Source: Psettodes erumei
Taxonomy: Eukaryota; Chordata; Actinopteri; Pleuronectiformes; Psettodidae
Assembly (NCBI GenBank): GCA_016785225.1
Contig: JAFBJZ010000847.1
Location: forward strand, 682,001-746,000
Reading direction: 5' to 3'
DNA length: 64,000 nucleotides
The notes under the pieces were generated by a model that saw nothing but the letters and a program-made list of their open reading frames with translations, searched no databases and was not told the DNA's origin. Within the stretch, counting starts at the first letter, position 1; each line of letters opens with the position of its first letter. Positions 24,001 through 39,625 of the stretch are shown here, piece after piece. The translations under genes and the position numbers were made by a program.

Positions 24001-27000
24001 CATTCTTGAGCTTTAAGACATTATTTTTCCTCAAGGTAAAAGCTGATTTGTTTAAGAGACAAAACGTCCTTACAGTGCTCAGAAAACGTATGATTCATTG
24101 ATGATTATAATTAACTACAATCTAAACCACAATCAAATACAATTTAAGCTTTTTTCACCTTAGAGACTGAGTTTGACCAGATAAATAAATAAACAGAGTC
24201 AAGTCCACTTATTAGCTTTCCCCCTGTGACTGTATGGAGTATTCACACTTATTAAAAGTGAATGTGCACTCCAACATGCTGAAGAGTTCAAATTAAATAT
24301 TAAATATCTAAATTTTCTCTAATCAAGTGTCATGATAGAAGTGGAGTCATCTCACTTATGCTAAGTGAAATAAGTCATAAGTAAAATAAGTTGCAGATCA
24401 GTTTCATTTGCTTTTTAGAAAAAAAAAAAATTGTAGAACCAAGTAGTGCAGCTCAATGACTTGCTTCCTGTGCAGTTCAAGTCAGGAGCCAGGGCGAGCG
24501 TGTTTGTGTAGCCTTGAAAAACACCCTCTTGCACCCCGAACACACAGATTTTTACCCAGGCGTCCCAAAACTATTTCACCCTCCCAGCCATTAAATCTCA
24601 CCCAAAACCACAACAAACACTCGCAGAGGGACCCAGGGCCGGAGGGCAGGGCAACGGCGGTGGCGCAAACTCCGCGCTTCAAATCTCCTTTCGCTGCCAA
24701 CAGATCTCACGCACGCGTAAACACAAACACACGTCACTGCATCTGCTCAGGAAACATTCAAAAATAAACCACTCGGAGCCACATTTATATTCAAATACCA
24801 GCCATGTCTCTGGGGGTATATGCAACGGCCACCACTGTGCCGCAGTGTAAGGAGGACAGAAGTGACTTCTGTAAAGTGAATGAGGATTTCAGAAGTGAAA
24901 GGCAGAGCTATTAAAGTGGATCAGGGCTGGAAAGTTGAATAGAAGTCCATTAAAAGTGTCAGGAAATGCTTCAGTGCCTTCAGCCTTCATAGAGAGAGAG
25001 AGAGAGAGAGCTCGACATGAAATACTGCCTCTCGGCTAAACAGAGCCAGCCCCAGCTCTTCTCTCTCTGACAGTGAAAGAATAAGAGGTGTACGACCGGT
25101 GTGATAAGAACATCTGGTAACCATGGCTACAGCTGCGAAAGCCTCCAATTGGCTGAACATCTGTCCCACCTTGGCGGACATCTTATTCCAAGTCCCCTCA
25201 AAACTTGCAGCAGTACACAAAGACACCCCCCCCCCCAGAGGACACCAGACTGCAGGCTGTTGAGCTTATTCAGCTGCCAGTAAAGCAGGTTTTACAGCAA
25301 AGGTGACCGTCTAGCGACTCCACATCGACCACTCCAAACGCACACAAACACACTCACACGAAGTCAAGCGGAGATGGCGCTTGCAACTCTTTACCCATAA
25401 AGCGAAGGGGGCTATTATGGAGGTGATTCGCATTCTGGCAGTGCACAGACTCACAGCCATCACTCGCAAATACACACAACTGGGAGTAAGAGCTCGCCGC
25501 GTTGTCCTTCCTGTGACAGTCGGCTCCATTAGAGGAGGTGAAAACTTATATTAAACCTAAGCAGTCATCCTTTTAGAATGAAGCTGTCTGGTTGATCCAT
25601 AGCTTCATTCCTATAGGATAACCTAGTCATAGCGCCCTGTAAGTGTCTATGGCCTGGACACCAACTCAATAACAGATTGATGTTTAGTCTATACAAAAGG
25701 GTGCTCAGCATCATTTCCAATGCTCTGGGATCACAGAAGATTCATGTAACTGCTGAAGCATGCAGGTATTTAAGCTGATCATCTTTTCAGTCAAAACAAC
25801 CTTAACTCAAGGTCCACTTACTAGCTTTGTCCACAGCTTTCAGCTGGCATTTGCTTAGTTGTCAGGGAACCAAAATGTTTTACGTATCACCGGCGGCTGT
25901 CATTTAAGAGCTCTGGAGCTCTAAGAGGTGCGTTACTGTTTGTTATTACATCTACAACACTGTACGTTAACAACCCATTAGCTGGCCTCAGGCTGGAAAA
26001 CAAACACGTCTCTTTAACACAATACAGTTCAACAGCACCACAAATTGAGGCCAATGTGATTTAAATAATACATCTCACAAGTAAATGAGCACCTCAACAC
26101 CTCAGTCAACGCTTAACAGACCCCACAAACACCGTGAGGCTGCAGGCTTATGTCAACAATCGGGCTGCAAACAGTAGTTGCACAGTTTAACGGTGGACAA
26201 ACCATGAATTACATTTTATGTCACTTGTCAGCCAACACATGTGATTAAGTCAAATCAGCCAATAATCATCTACGTGACCCGTGCATCAGTTTTTTTGTGT
26301 GCGTAACGCACCATTTCCCTTCTATAATTTACTGCTAACAGCAGGAGAACCGCGAAAGGATAAAAAGAATCAAATCAGAACAGACTTTATTTGACATTAT
26401 ATGTAGAATAACTTTGTTTGGCATCTCTCCAATAAACAGAAACAATAAAAAAATTTATTAAAACAATAAAACATAATATACAATATGCAATATAGCAGCA
26501 GTAGCACAAGCAGTGTAGAGTTAGTTTGTGAAAAATGGTGTGTATATACAGGAACGGTAGGGAGGCACTAATCATCACACAACTCCAGCACTGCAGTAAA
26601 TAAGATTCACGCTTCCAACGTGCTTGGTTTTTTTGTACACACACCTACGGTGGGGTCCAAAAGTCTGAGACCACTTTCCCACCCCACTGACCCATATGCA
26701 TACAACACACTACACATGAGCAGCTGCCACGGAGCAGACGTGGCTCCTGTGTAACGTAACGCTTGCTGTTCAGCACGACAGCCCCGTAATTTTGTGGGTA
26801 ATTATCTATGTAGATCTGGGTGCTAAACAGCAATACTGCGGAGACGTAACCTCCTTCTCTGTGCGCAGGTGTGTGCACATGCCAATATCTATGTGCATGT
26901 CACAGATAGACAGAAACTGTTATTATATTTGGCCACGTCACATGCCTGTCTCACGGAGCGGAGGCGAGGCAATTAGGAGAACTCCGAGCGGCATAAATCA

Positions 27001-27233
27001 GCACGGGCCGTAAACACCACAGCGAGGGAGAAGAAAGTGATGGGAGTAAAACAAATGAAATGAGGAGGTGAGAAGGAAGAGGTGATAAAATCCATTTCAG
27101 ACGCGCACTCAGGTGAGAGAAATGAAGCGAATGACAGGAGAGAGAAAAAAAAAAAAAGGATGGAGAGAGCAGAATGGAGAATCACTTCCAACTCAGGTCT
27201 GCTTCCAAATTTCTTGGAAGTGTAGGACTGATT

Positions 27234-27268
<35 letters not shown>

Positions 27269-29836
27269 TGTGCTTACCAACACTTTCAAGCTTCATTTAA
27301 ATGCTTTTGTCATACCACTTGCACACAATATTTTATTTTTTTTCCAAACCGCATTTTCTTTTATAACTTCCATCTTCGGGAAATTAATATCGACAACAGA
27401 TGTATATAACCAGACAGAGCTCGATGAACCACAGTGTGCACTGAAGTGAGGTTTTTTGGTTTTTGTTTTTTTTTTTATCATGGAGCACCACACAAAATGA
27501 TTTTCAAAGTGTCACTTTTGGAAGGGGAGCTAATTTTTGGAGCTATCACTCGAAGAGGTTTCATGATCAGGAGCGTACAGGTTAGAGAGCGGCATTACTG
27601 TGGGAAGGTGGTGTTCTCATGTTGTGGTCTCAGGACGGATGGTGCTTTGGATTCTTTCTCATCCTCCAACCCTTAAGTCTGTTTTTACCAACAGCCCCAA
27701 ATCCTCTCCTCTCCAAAGGCTCATTGAGACTGAAAGCTACAGGCTGTGATCATATTCTGTGGAAAATGAGAGTGGAGGAAATGTCACCAAGTTGTCAGTT
27801 GAGCCTCTGTCTTTCAGACAGGCCAAATGCATTACTCACAAATAATTAATATAGAAAAACAGCCACTTATATTAGATGAAAAAACAATCAAATCAACATA
27901 TTAATGGATAATAAAAATAATTCCTCCAGCACTTGAAGGTAATACTAACATACTGCAGAAACCTACAATAGTGGCAATTAGGATTTGAGTCAAATAGAGA
28001 AGGGAATTGCATGAATATTGTCAAACCCTAGCAAAAAAAAAAGTTAGATTTGATGCTTATCATACAGAATCATGACAGGAAGCAGATTTGCACGTTTGCA
28101 ATTTTCTTAAATGAACAGATGTTAAGGATAGAGTGATGACTCTTTCTGTTCAGGACCCAGCGGGTTTGGCTAAGCACTTCTCACATATCCGTCAGCTCAC
28201 AGATGTCCTTGTGTTGAGGACAGCGCCAGCACGATTCAACGTATGGTTCTCAAATACATTTGTACACAGCTAAAGGTTTACAGATGCTCCTGAGGGCTGC
28301 AAACGTACTGTACGTCTGAATCAGGATACGAGGAGAGACTAATCAAATATAGATGTTTGGTCTCTCTGTAGGATTGTCCTTTGGCATCTATTAGAATTTC
28401 ACTTGTCCTTCAGACCCCAACACCTCACTCTGTTCTATTTCTATACTCACACACGTATGGCGTATACTCCTGACATTTACGTTTCTTCATTCTCCCCTTA
28501 CACTCTGCAAGAAAAGGAGCCATATTCTTTATGTTCAGCTTTAAATGCCTTCTTCTCTGTTTTCCAGATGTCTTTCTCTGCTTCCTCTCAGTCTTTTAAT
28601 GTTCACAGACGACAGAGATGAAGCTTTATTTGAAGAGAACATAAAAACAGGTTAAAAATCAAGTTCTCTGCAAACAAAAAACCCAATATAATTTATGTTA
28701 AGGACTCCTTCCTTCCATGGTGCACAATTAATTGGCCATTTCTAAATGAATGACGACTGAATCTGAAGTTTTAGAAACTAGTGCCACTGTGACACTTCAG
28801 TTTCTCTACTGATATGAAAACAGACCTTTTTTCCCTTTCCCTTTTTCATTTTAGCTATTCAGAAGTGCACAATGATTCAGAGGGTGATTCATCCAGGCCA
28901 GAGAAGACTTTCTATTTTACAGAACTATCTTTTATATTTGTAAAAGTAAGTTATCTAAAAAAAATTAAATAAAACTGCTTTGGCAGCTATACAGAAACCT
29001 ACGTACCACTTCTATCTAAAAAAAATTCAAGCAAAACACAATACAACCGCTTGAATCACACATAAAAAGGACAGATTCACATATTTTCAAGCCTAATTTA
29101 ATACCATGCTCACATGCCCATATGTACATTAAAGGAGTAATCGGTTTTATTCTAATGCAAATTAAAATGAATATGAGGGGGGGACAAAGCGCACAGCCCT
29201 GTGTTTGTGTGATGATGCATCCTGAAGTTTATCTGACGTTAATGCGGCTTCAGCCATCTGCATTACACACTCACAGGCTTTTCTATAACAACTTCCCTTT
29301 TTGTGTTTCTACAGACGTGACAAGCAACTGCTTGATATTTAGCACCTAATCGAGCGGCGTCTTGCGGTGTTCGAATCTCTTATTTTACTGGAACAAACAG
29401 CAGGATCTAATACAGTGACAAGAGTTGTGAAGACAGTGGACAAAAGTTTCCAAAAAAAAGAAAAAGTGAGTCTTCCTCTTTTGAATGTGGGGCACAAAAA
29501 GCCTAGAGGAAAAGAGCTAAGTAAATGTCAGCTACGCCTCTCTTTCTCTCCCTGACACACACACACACACACACCTCTATCTCAATCTTACACCCTCCCA
29601 ATTTCTCATGCACTCCAGGGCCTATAATCTCCCCCTGCGCCCACACACAGATCACAAACACACACACACATACACATATATACACACTTGGCAAGTGTTC
29701 TTATTTGTATTCCTGTGATCTGGAGCCTGCATTCTCTGGCAGACACTGATATATCAATTGTATGAATATTCATACACTAGTCAGGGTGGCAACTTCACCA
29801 GCCCCCTCCCTTCTTGCAAGGGCGCGCATACATACA

Positions 29837-29872
<36 letters not shown>

Positions 29873-32800
29873 CACATTATGTCGACACGTTCCTAAACAA
29901 TGCAAAACCGTCCGCATGCACGCACAGCAGGTGAACCCTGAACCTGCTGAGCGGCAGGATCTTTCATCACATGCTATCCGACCATGTGAGTGTGCGTCTG
30001 TCACCCCACATGCACACATAATGGATGTCGAACAAGAAGTGCATCTCCAGCTCCTCCCTGCTGCGACTGAAGCCACTTATCAATCATTTCCTGGTTGATT
30101 AATTACTCCGGCGGATCTCCTGGTAGATTAATCACATCAGTCTGAGAGCCTTTTTCATGTTTGAGCTGCTTCAGTGAAGAGGCTGAAACCTGTGAATGTG
30201 CACGCGCACACACAAACAAACACACACGCTGCACGAGGAGCAGCAGTCAGTCCTCAAATGCCCCTCTTCAGCCTTTTAAGACATTAGCGAGGATCCAGTC
30301 TCATCAAAAGAAAAAGGCTTTACAAAAGTCAGTAAATAATTTAGACCCAATCTGAAACTACACTTCCCCACAAACCCTCAGCATTATCGGATTTGTAGTT
30401 GGACTCTGATGTCGTCAACTTCATTAGAGTGGGCGTGTTTTGTGGGTAGGAAGCTATTACGGTGCCAGCGGTGGGGAGACAATCCCCGACCTCCGTCGCT
30501 GTGCATTCATCATCTCCGCTTGCCAACTCTCTCAGCTACGTCTTCATGGCTCATTGCTCCCGCGCTCCATCTTCGTTCTCACCTACACACACGTATGTTG
30601 CTCGCACGCCCCGCTCCTCTGATCTAAAGCGTCACTTTGCATTTCTCTTCGCTTCACTGCAAGCGAAATGCACATCAGCAACAACCCTATCACTCACTCG
30701 CAGTGAAACCTCGTCCTTGTTCTCCTCAGCCTCACTCCCCTCAGTTTTGATTGACGGGCTGATTATGTTTATGGCAAAGCAACTTTAAACTCTACATCTC
30801 TCTCACAGCTCCCCTCCTCCTCTTCCTCTCTTCTGGTAGATTGCATCCTGCTTTCTTATCAAAGCCAAGTAAGGCAATGTAAGCATGGCAAGAAAATGAA
30901 AGTGAAATAAATAGAGATAGAGCACAAAGCCTGCGCAGCTAGTTAGATCCCCAGAAGAAAGAGCAAAACAAAGATTTTGAGATGAAAGGAGCGCACGTGA
31001 GATAAGAGATTTTCCGGGGCTAATACCAGAGCTGTAGTTTGAGAAGAAAGCAAACCAAGTTTTCTGTTTACAGATTACCACCTCTGTTGTGCGAGCGTTT
31101 ATCGCACGACGACGCCTTCACTGTGGGCCAGAGGGAAACGGAGAGATAGGAAGGAAGGGGCTGTTTACATAGTGAGGTAAACACACACTGGCCGACTGTT
31201 CCTCCACCTCCTCCTTTCCCCTCTATTGCTTCTTCCGGACAGAGACGAAGGCCAGGCAGGCAGGCATCCATTACTGAATTGTGATGCTACATACAACTGT
31301 GACGTGCAGCCTAACAGACAGCGCATCATTTTATTAATGTTGTGTTGTGCTTCAATGACTCTAAATTTAACGTACACGTTTTCAATCAACCTTTCTGAAC
31401 TGCTAAATCAAATCAACCTCTGATTACATTATCTATGAAATTCCACAGTAGTTTTTGAGAAGCGTTCAGGTCTGTGATCTCGAAACACTTTATTGATAGA
31501 TTTGTCTATTGTGAGACAATGTTGAAAAATCCCCTATAGGATTTCCCAAAGTCCAATACCTTTAGTTTAATATCAAATGTGACAAAGGAAAACATAAAAT
31601 CCCCACATTTTAGAAGGTGTTATTAAATTATTATTTCATCACAACAGTTGCTAAATGCCGATTAATGTGCTTATTGTTTCAGCTCTAAACATAACATCAC
31701 TGTTACAAATACGGACACTGGGCGATATTTTCGAGATGTGGAGAGTCGTCACAGTAATTCTGAAAGTCTCCTGCCGCCAAAAGGCGCCAAGTGCCGCTTC
31801 CGCCTCCCTGACTCAACAGCTTCCTGGGTTCCATTCATCGCATCCTGGGTCCATCCATTCAGGATCGCTCTCATCTCCATACAGCTGCCTTCCTCGGAAC
31901 AACAAGTCTTTCAATTAAACAACATCGCGTGCACAAAAAAATAAGCCTTCAGTGGGCATATGGTGCAATATAACCTCTTCCATATTTCATGCGCCTAATT
32001 TCCATATACACATACAGCATGTTGAGCAGCAGCAGGTGGCAGGCTTATAATTGGGGCACCCATAAATAAGGAACACAGCGACGCCCGGATTTCTGCTGAT
32101 TTGTTTTGCAGGAGATGCATGTGTGAATAATCTTCTGGCTTTTAATTTTTACGCTGCTCTCTTTATGTACTCCTCCTGCACCAGCTCCCAACCAAAGCCT
32201 CTTTCACTTCTCATCATCTCTCTTTCATTTATGATCATGCACCCCCCCGACACACACGCACCATTCGCTGCTTGCTTATTCCATTGCTTCCCTCCGTACC
32301 CCTTTGGAAACCTCTCCCACTTTCTCTTACTGTCACTGTGGAGATAGATGGTGCATCTATCACATTAATTACAAACTGCCTCCCCCTGCCTGTCTGATTA
32401 GACACAGAGAAAAAAAAGCACCACTGAAGGCAGCCACAAATACAAGTGCTTCATCAAGGCCTTCGTTGATGTGCGCAGGTGAACACACACTTCATCACAA
32501 GGTTATCCAGCATCGAACCTGACCTACGTCCTCTTGACCATTCTGTGATATGCAACGCCCCGAATTTTTTTCCCTTTGCAGCCCAAACGCTGGTCTGCAG
32601 TCATCTCCGCCTCTCTGCATCCATATTCAAAGAGAATAAAACACACAGCGATCAATGCAGCGAATCAATTCTCATGTAGTCCATCCACAGCTACTGCCCT
32701 CATAAAGATTGTTCGCAAATACGAAGGCTTTTATGTGAGTGTATGTATGTTTATGCATCTGTGTGAAGCGTACAGAATCTGAAAATTGATTAGATTGAAT

Positions 32801-34686
32801 GGCCTAGGGACAAGAGGAAGAAGACAATCATACAAGGTTAAGGCTTTGCGTGATGAAGCCATGATTACAGGAGCCATACAGCAGAATAGCACCAGGGGAT
32901 ATGGGTAGATACAAACATGTCAGATGCAAGGTCAGAGACAGAGGAAGATCCTGCATCACATCAGTCTGGGTGACAAGCTCAGAGACTGAGCCATCCATTA
33001 CCACACTGTGGCACAGGAGATACTGGCTCAGAGTAACAGATGTCACTGTGAAATAAAAATCTGATCCAGGATCGCTGTATTGTCTAGCACTAGTCTACCT
33101 CACTGTGCAAAACAAAACAAGGCAATGACTGAACCTAAATCAGTTATGGCCTGCAAGCAACACAGCGAAACCCTCACCGTCTCAATGACTCCACTGATGT
33201 ACATTTTCCTTTATTTATACCACAGTTTGACTTATTCCCTCAGGTCAAATTGATTTATGGTGAACGGTAAACAGAGTAATGACAGATGATGGGATGGTGA
33301 TGGTGACACATGCAGCTCCATAATGGCTCAAAAGTATGACACAGCCAAGTTCCCATACAGCATAATGAGGACAAGATGTGTAGCCAAAGACCAAACCCGG
33401 TGCCCACTTTCCAAAACAGTCCCAAACTTTGCCCTTAAAGCTCAGAACTACACCATGGACTTTGGGCTGGCCACATTCAGTGAGTTTCAGGCAGAAAGCA
33501 CCCAACAACTGGGCTTTTAGTATGATCCAGCTCATGACTCGAATCGTCACTTATATGCTGAATAAGTCTGCCCTCTTATATACTTCCGAATTAAAAATGC
33601 TTCTAATCAATTTTTGTCCACTGACGGTTTGTGAGCTCTTGACAGCTTGTACATTTGTTGTCATGCCGGCCTGGTGAAGAAGAGTTGCAGGCACAGCGGC
33701 TAAGCCAGCAGGCGTCAGGCCACGGGTCTCCGAGGCAGCCCAGTTTCCACAGCAGGTGCGGCGCTATCATGGAGCAGCCCCACTCCGCTTTGGTTTGCTC
33801 ACTATTTCCAGCCTTAGACGCCATTGCCCCCTGAGGGACGGCCTTCTAAGAATAGAAACCAACACAGACCTCTGTCCTTCTCTGTGTTTATGTTTTGTGT
33901 GCGTGTGTAGACAATGCACATCCATCAGGCTGCACAACGTGTACCAAACATAGATGTAGCAACTGCGACCCGAGCATTTCTCAAGACTTAGCGCTGAGTT
34001 CTGCAGTACTTCCCTGTCGTTTTGGAGCCAGCGAATCCAAAGATGGGCTCCAACATGGCAAGCAAGTGTAAAACCACCACTGCTGAGTGTGAGACCTGTG
34101 AAACAGGCAAACACCCGCCAAAAAAAGGAGGGACCATCCATCATTGTCAATCTACTAACAGGAAGTTACAGTTGGACACAGCCGCCCCAAACATGGGAAA
34201 GGCGTGGGGCGAGGGGTTTCTCACCCTCCACTGTTTGACTAGCCAGTGAGCACTTCAGCTGGAGCATACTGATGCCTTTGGTTCTGAGGCACTGACTGAG
34301 AGCAGTTGGGGATTTCCCCAGTCACTTACATATAGTCTTAAGTTTCCAAGGAGCCACCAGCTGCAGTTCTGGGTAGCTTCTCATATGAGTCACGACCCCT
34401 TCGTTCTGCGAGATCAACTGATGTTAACTGGTGTCACAGAACTGGCATGTGCACTGCTGACTGGCATTCACTCAGGCATACATGCCAACAGTCTTTCTGG
34501 CAGGGCACGATACGTGCACCTACAGTGTCCCCAAGGAGCCGGGTTTGTCAGGACTCTGTGCCCGGTCTGTCAGTCTCTAAGAACCAAGAAGAGAATAAAA
34601 CGGCAGGACAACGGGTGGTTTGTGCACCGTGTAGTGCTGCTGCGGGTCTGCCATCTTCAATAGACACTTTGATTTTGGTTGTATGT

Positions 34687-34728
<42 letters not shown>

Positions 34729-35219
34729 ATGTGTTTGCATGTGTGCCTGCATTGTCATGGACTTCCCTCAGGACTGGAGGCAGCAGACTCTTTAATATTT
34801 CAGAACAGTGATAAATAAGTCAGACAGACTGCAGAGAGATAAGGTGACTCTGTGGGTAGGGGTGAGGGGCTGGGGGAGAGACGGAGGAGGAAGAGGAGGG
34901 AGCTAGAAAAGGAGATGGGGGAAATGGATATAGCAAAGTGGAGAGAGAGATATATCAGGTAATAGAGCAAAAGGTCAGAGAAGACATGAGGAAATGGAAC
35001 AGGGAAAACAGAAAAGACTTATACTATAAAAGGCACTATAGTCAAATTCAGATACTTCTGGGCATAAGGGAATATCTGCCACACTGCACTGTCAGGAAAG
35101 TTACTAGTATAATATTTTACCATACCCAGAGCGGCCAGGAATGCATAATAAACAACCTAAAATCTTTATAGGGTTTTATGTAGTTCTGGCTAATCAGTTA
35201 TGTGATTCAAAGGAGGAAT

Positions 35220-35250
<31 letters not shown>

Positions 35251-38200
35251 CCAGTTGCACTCCCTCGGCAATACTAACCTGGACATGCCTGCAGTGAGTG
35301 ACGGATTTCAAGTTCCACAGATAAAATAGGTTGGAGGGGGGGATCAAGGTTCAAAACGAGAGAAGAGATGAGGAGGTGAGGTGGAAGGAGGGAAGGAAGG
35401 AAGGGAAGGATAAGAGTGGATGAGGAGGTAAGAGAGGGAGGAGAAGAGAGTGAGAGAAAACAGAGACAGTTACTGTGGGAAAAGGTCAACAGAGACAGAG
35501 AGCAAGTGTGAGAGGGAAGATGAAAAACAGAAGAGGAGGTGGAAAAGTATGTCATGCTTTCTTTGAGGGGGGGGGGGCGCCCCAAGGTGCCATGGACTTC
35601 AAACTGACAGATTTATGATCAAGAGATGAAAAAGCTCTCCACTGGCACTTCATGCACAATCGAACTCCCAGCTTGCTGTACAGTTACAGTATTAAAACCT
35701 CTCTGACAGCTCTTCACGCCTCTGGATCGGCACAGGCTGCGCTCTGGTGCTCTCTGACGAACAGGAGACGTGCTGTAGTCCTGGACAATCTTCAGGCGAA
35801 GGGCATGGCGTCACCTCTCATCCATTCTTTTTAATCTGTCCCCTTTTATTGCCTTCGAAAGAACGAATGTCTTCACCGCCTTTCCCCCGCTTCCTAACAG
35901 CAACTTTTGACTCTCTCTTCCACTGTGTTCACTTCTACTCCTGCAGGCCTGCGGCATTTTTATTTCTCGGCTGCTTCGTCATTCCCTCTCCTCTTCTCTT
36001 GGCATTTCTAACCCTCTGTCCTCCTCCTGCCTGCCCCGGCTGAGGGCACTCCTCCTCCATGCCATCATTTTCCTCTCCTCGCGCCCTCAATAAAGCACCT
36101 CTCTCTCACTGAGCCACTGTAAGTATGGCTGCCAGGCCCGCTGCCGGATAAGCTCATTAAAACCAACTCTGGCGAACGGCGGCGTGCAGACTTCTGTGGG
36201 TAACAAACACATGCAGGTACTGGATGTGTAAACACATGGACTGGAGAAAAGGCAAAATCTAAAAATATCCAGAACTCTAACAGGGACAGAAAGCAGATTT
36301 AATTGGCAAGGTAAATACACACAGATGAGTGGGAGAGAGAAGATGGAAGATGGGGGAGAAAAAAAAAAGAAACTGAACCCACGGAGAGAACGTATAGTTC
36401 CAATCTCCCCAGTGGGATTAGCGTAAATCTAATCTGCTCCGCTGTCTCTTCACCTCCTTTTAGCCTCGGCTTAGGGACGCTCTCAGGAAGAGAGCAGGGA
36501 TCCTAAGAGCCTGGAGCTGTTAGCATTAGCTCACATCACTGTAAGCTTCCACTCCACCACACTAATCAATTACCCACCCCGCTTATCTGCCTCGAAACTT
36601 CCCGTCCACTCTGAGCAGCCGCCGGCCTGCGAACCTCGGCGCACATACACGCACCATACACCGGATCTGATGTATGTGTCTGTCGTCCACCGACGTCTGA
36701 GGTGGTCTGAGGTGATCGCGTCACGTCATTTCACTTTATGCTCCATGACTCAAATAACCGTCTTTAATGCAATGGCCTCATGTTTTTTTTTTGTTGTTGT
36801 TTTTTTTTTTAAATCAAAAACAGCTGAAATGTTTGGTCAAATCAATGAAATAGGAAATTTAGAGAAGTCACCTTGATGGTCATGGACATTTTTCAGTGTT
36901 TGTGTTCTGTTTTAATGATGCTTTATGGCCAAGACGTTAATCAGTTGATCAAGAGAAAAACTTGCAGATTATTATATTATAGGGATTATTAAGTACCATC
37001 AGATACAATTGTGCTTGACAGATTTATCAAAACAGAACGCAGGTTAAAATTTAAAAAGGTTTAAAAAAGTATATATTATGATTCATCTTGCCTGCTTTAC
37101 AGTTATAATGACATGTTGGCACATAATAATAATTAACACATAATACAGCGCTCATTTTAAACCAGGTAACATTAGAAACGGCTGCAAATGCTCCAAACCA
37201 ATCACAAAACCAAGCGCTGTGGTTTACAAGGAAAAGGGGCGTGGGAGCAGTTGTGTCACCGGAGGGGGGGTCACACCATGTTGTGATCAACCCACGTGTG
37301 ATTTTCCGAAGGAGACCAACAAACTCAGCCATCAGTCTGTATGTGACTGGGGCATGGCTAAGTGAAGGGTTTACACATAGCTGGGAGGCTGTGGCCTTTA
37401 GCCACTGTCGACATGCCTCAGGATTACAAACAAAAAGGTCAAACAAATCTGGGTTGGAATCAACTTTAAATCCCATTGGAGGATTGTGCTGAATTACTGC
37501 AGTTGCTGTGATGAACGGGGGCTTCATCTTCAGTCTGCAAATAACTCTGTCTGCCTCTTTGCCTTTCTAAGCCCCCCCCCCCATCTCATTCTCTCTTCTA
37601 CCTCGTCTGTTTTCTCCTTAGGACGAGCAACTTTATGTAAGCCTTACACAGCAGATGGTTCAGCAGAAAGCCTCACCAGCGTTACACTACCCCTGCACCA
37701 CTTCTCAGTGCCCTAAAAAATAAAAGAAGAGGGAACCACAGGGGAAAACAAGAGGGTGAAGGGAACTCCTCGGATCATCAATCTCAACGCCCCACAGTCA
37801 ACAGAGCATGACGGAGATCCAGCAAGACCCTCGCATACAAACAATCAAAGTCTGAGGCCGCATACAGAACACACATATACACATACACACTTGTGCATGC
37901 ATAACATCCCTCTTCCTCCTAATTTCAAATCACAAGCACGAATTAATGACATGCCGTGGACTCCGATCCTCTTTCTTTTCCCATGAGCCTTTGCTACAGT
38001 GTAAATTACAGACATCCTGGCTCAGGGCCGGTTTCGCAGCAGAGTGTATTTGAAGCTTTGTAGCTCACAGCCCTTCCAGCGAACAGGGACCACATGCAAA
38101 TATCAGGCATTCATATCAGCTGCATTCCTCGTGTCTGGATGGATCGATGTCTGGACGGCTGTGCAGCACATGTGCGTAGCAGACCGGCTCCAGCATGCTA

Positions 38201-39594
38201 ACTTTAAACATACGCGTGGGCAGAATTCAAAATAGAACAGAAAACACATTCCCCTGCTGGAAAATAAGCCTTTCCAAATCATCTGACGGGGCACAGGTCC
38301 GACTTCTGGGCATCTAAAGTGATAAGAGACAGCGGCAGACAGATACAGCCAGGAGGCCCGGTTCTGTTTGCTGGGATGCACCTGCCTCACCCGCGGGCCC
38401 ATCTGGCCAGTGTGAAGACAGGAAGAGCCACAACTGCGAGCGGTAGAAAAATCACAGCCCGGTCTCTTTGCAAATACAATCACACCAATGTTGCCGGGTC
38501 CGAACAGCTGCGACTCGCTACCTTCTCTCGGCCAACATTCTTCTCTCGCCGCCCTCCACTGCCAAGAGAGCGACGAGGCAAATGCCAACTGACTCATCCA
38601 TTTCTCAAATCATACGCAGACAAACAAACAATTGTGGCGCCGCCGCTCGCAGATAGACTCCCCGCGGTCGAATTCAAACTGTTGATGTTACCGTGCAAGC
38701 AATCTTTCATATCAGCACTTTGTGAAAGGCCGTCTATGTGAAGAATGCTCCCCTTTAAGACAAAGTGTAGATTAGGCTGAGCGGCCCGGTCAATTCCAGC
38801 CATGTGATTAGATTTAGAGACTGCTAATCAGCTGCAGACCGAAAAGCACATATGAGACTAATGATCTACAGCACTGCTGCAGGCGAGCATCAGGCATTCA
38901 GAGCCAAATGTGAGGCTTCACAACCTCTGGAGCTGGATGTTAACCTCAACTTCCAACGCGATCAGCATGCAGGCAACTGAGGGTGGCAAATGGCCGAGGC
39001 CAGTGAGCACACAGTCGGGGTGTGTGTGTGTGTTGGGGGGGGGGGGTTATTTGGCCTCGGAGATGGAGTTTTTGTGGCCCATTCATAAACTGCCAACCCC
39101 CTCAGAGAGAGGTGGACACAGGAAGAGGAGGTGCTGATAGCTGAAATAGCTGAAAGAGAAAACAAGGTGATTTGGGGGGGGGGGGGGGGGGTGACAGGAG
39201 GGGACTTGGTCATCAAACAAAACCCACCCTTTACCGCCATGTCAGCTTCCCCACTGAGAGAGGAGAGGGTGGAGGTGGAGGAGGACAAAGAGAAGCCAAA
39301 CGCCACAGAGCTCAGGAGTTCACAAACAACTTTCCAAACGGGACCTCCTCCCACAAAATTCCACATACACGCTGGTATGTGATGTGTGTGTGTGTGTGTG
39401 TGCGTGTGTGAACAATGACCTCGCGGCCTCCTTCTGCTTGAAGGTGGGTGTATATTTAGTCAGGGGGTTTTTAGCAGAAGCATTCGACAGAGACGGTGTT
39501 AAATTATTGAGCAGTCACTGCCAGCAGGGACGGATGGCACACTGAGGCTGAAGAAGACGCTCTTATCTGGCGCTACATGCTGTTGGCAAACTCT

Positions 39595-39625
<31 letters not shown>

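Noticed and set aside
37051..37527. 158-codon minus-strand frame in ppm1l intron 1
   Set aside because: No known domain, no partner exons; chance frame is likelier than a nested gene.
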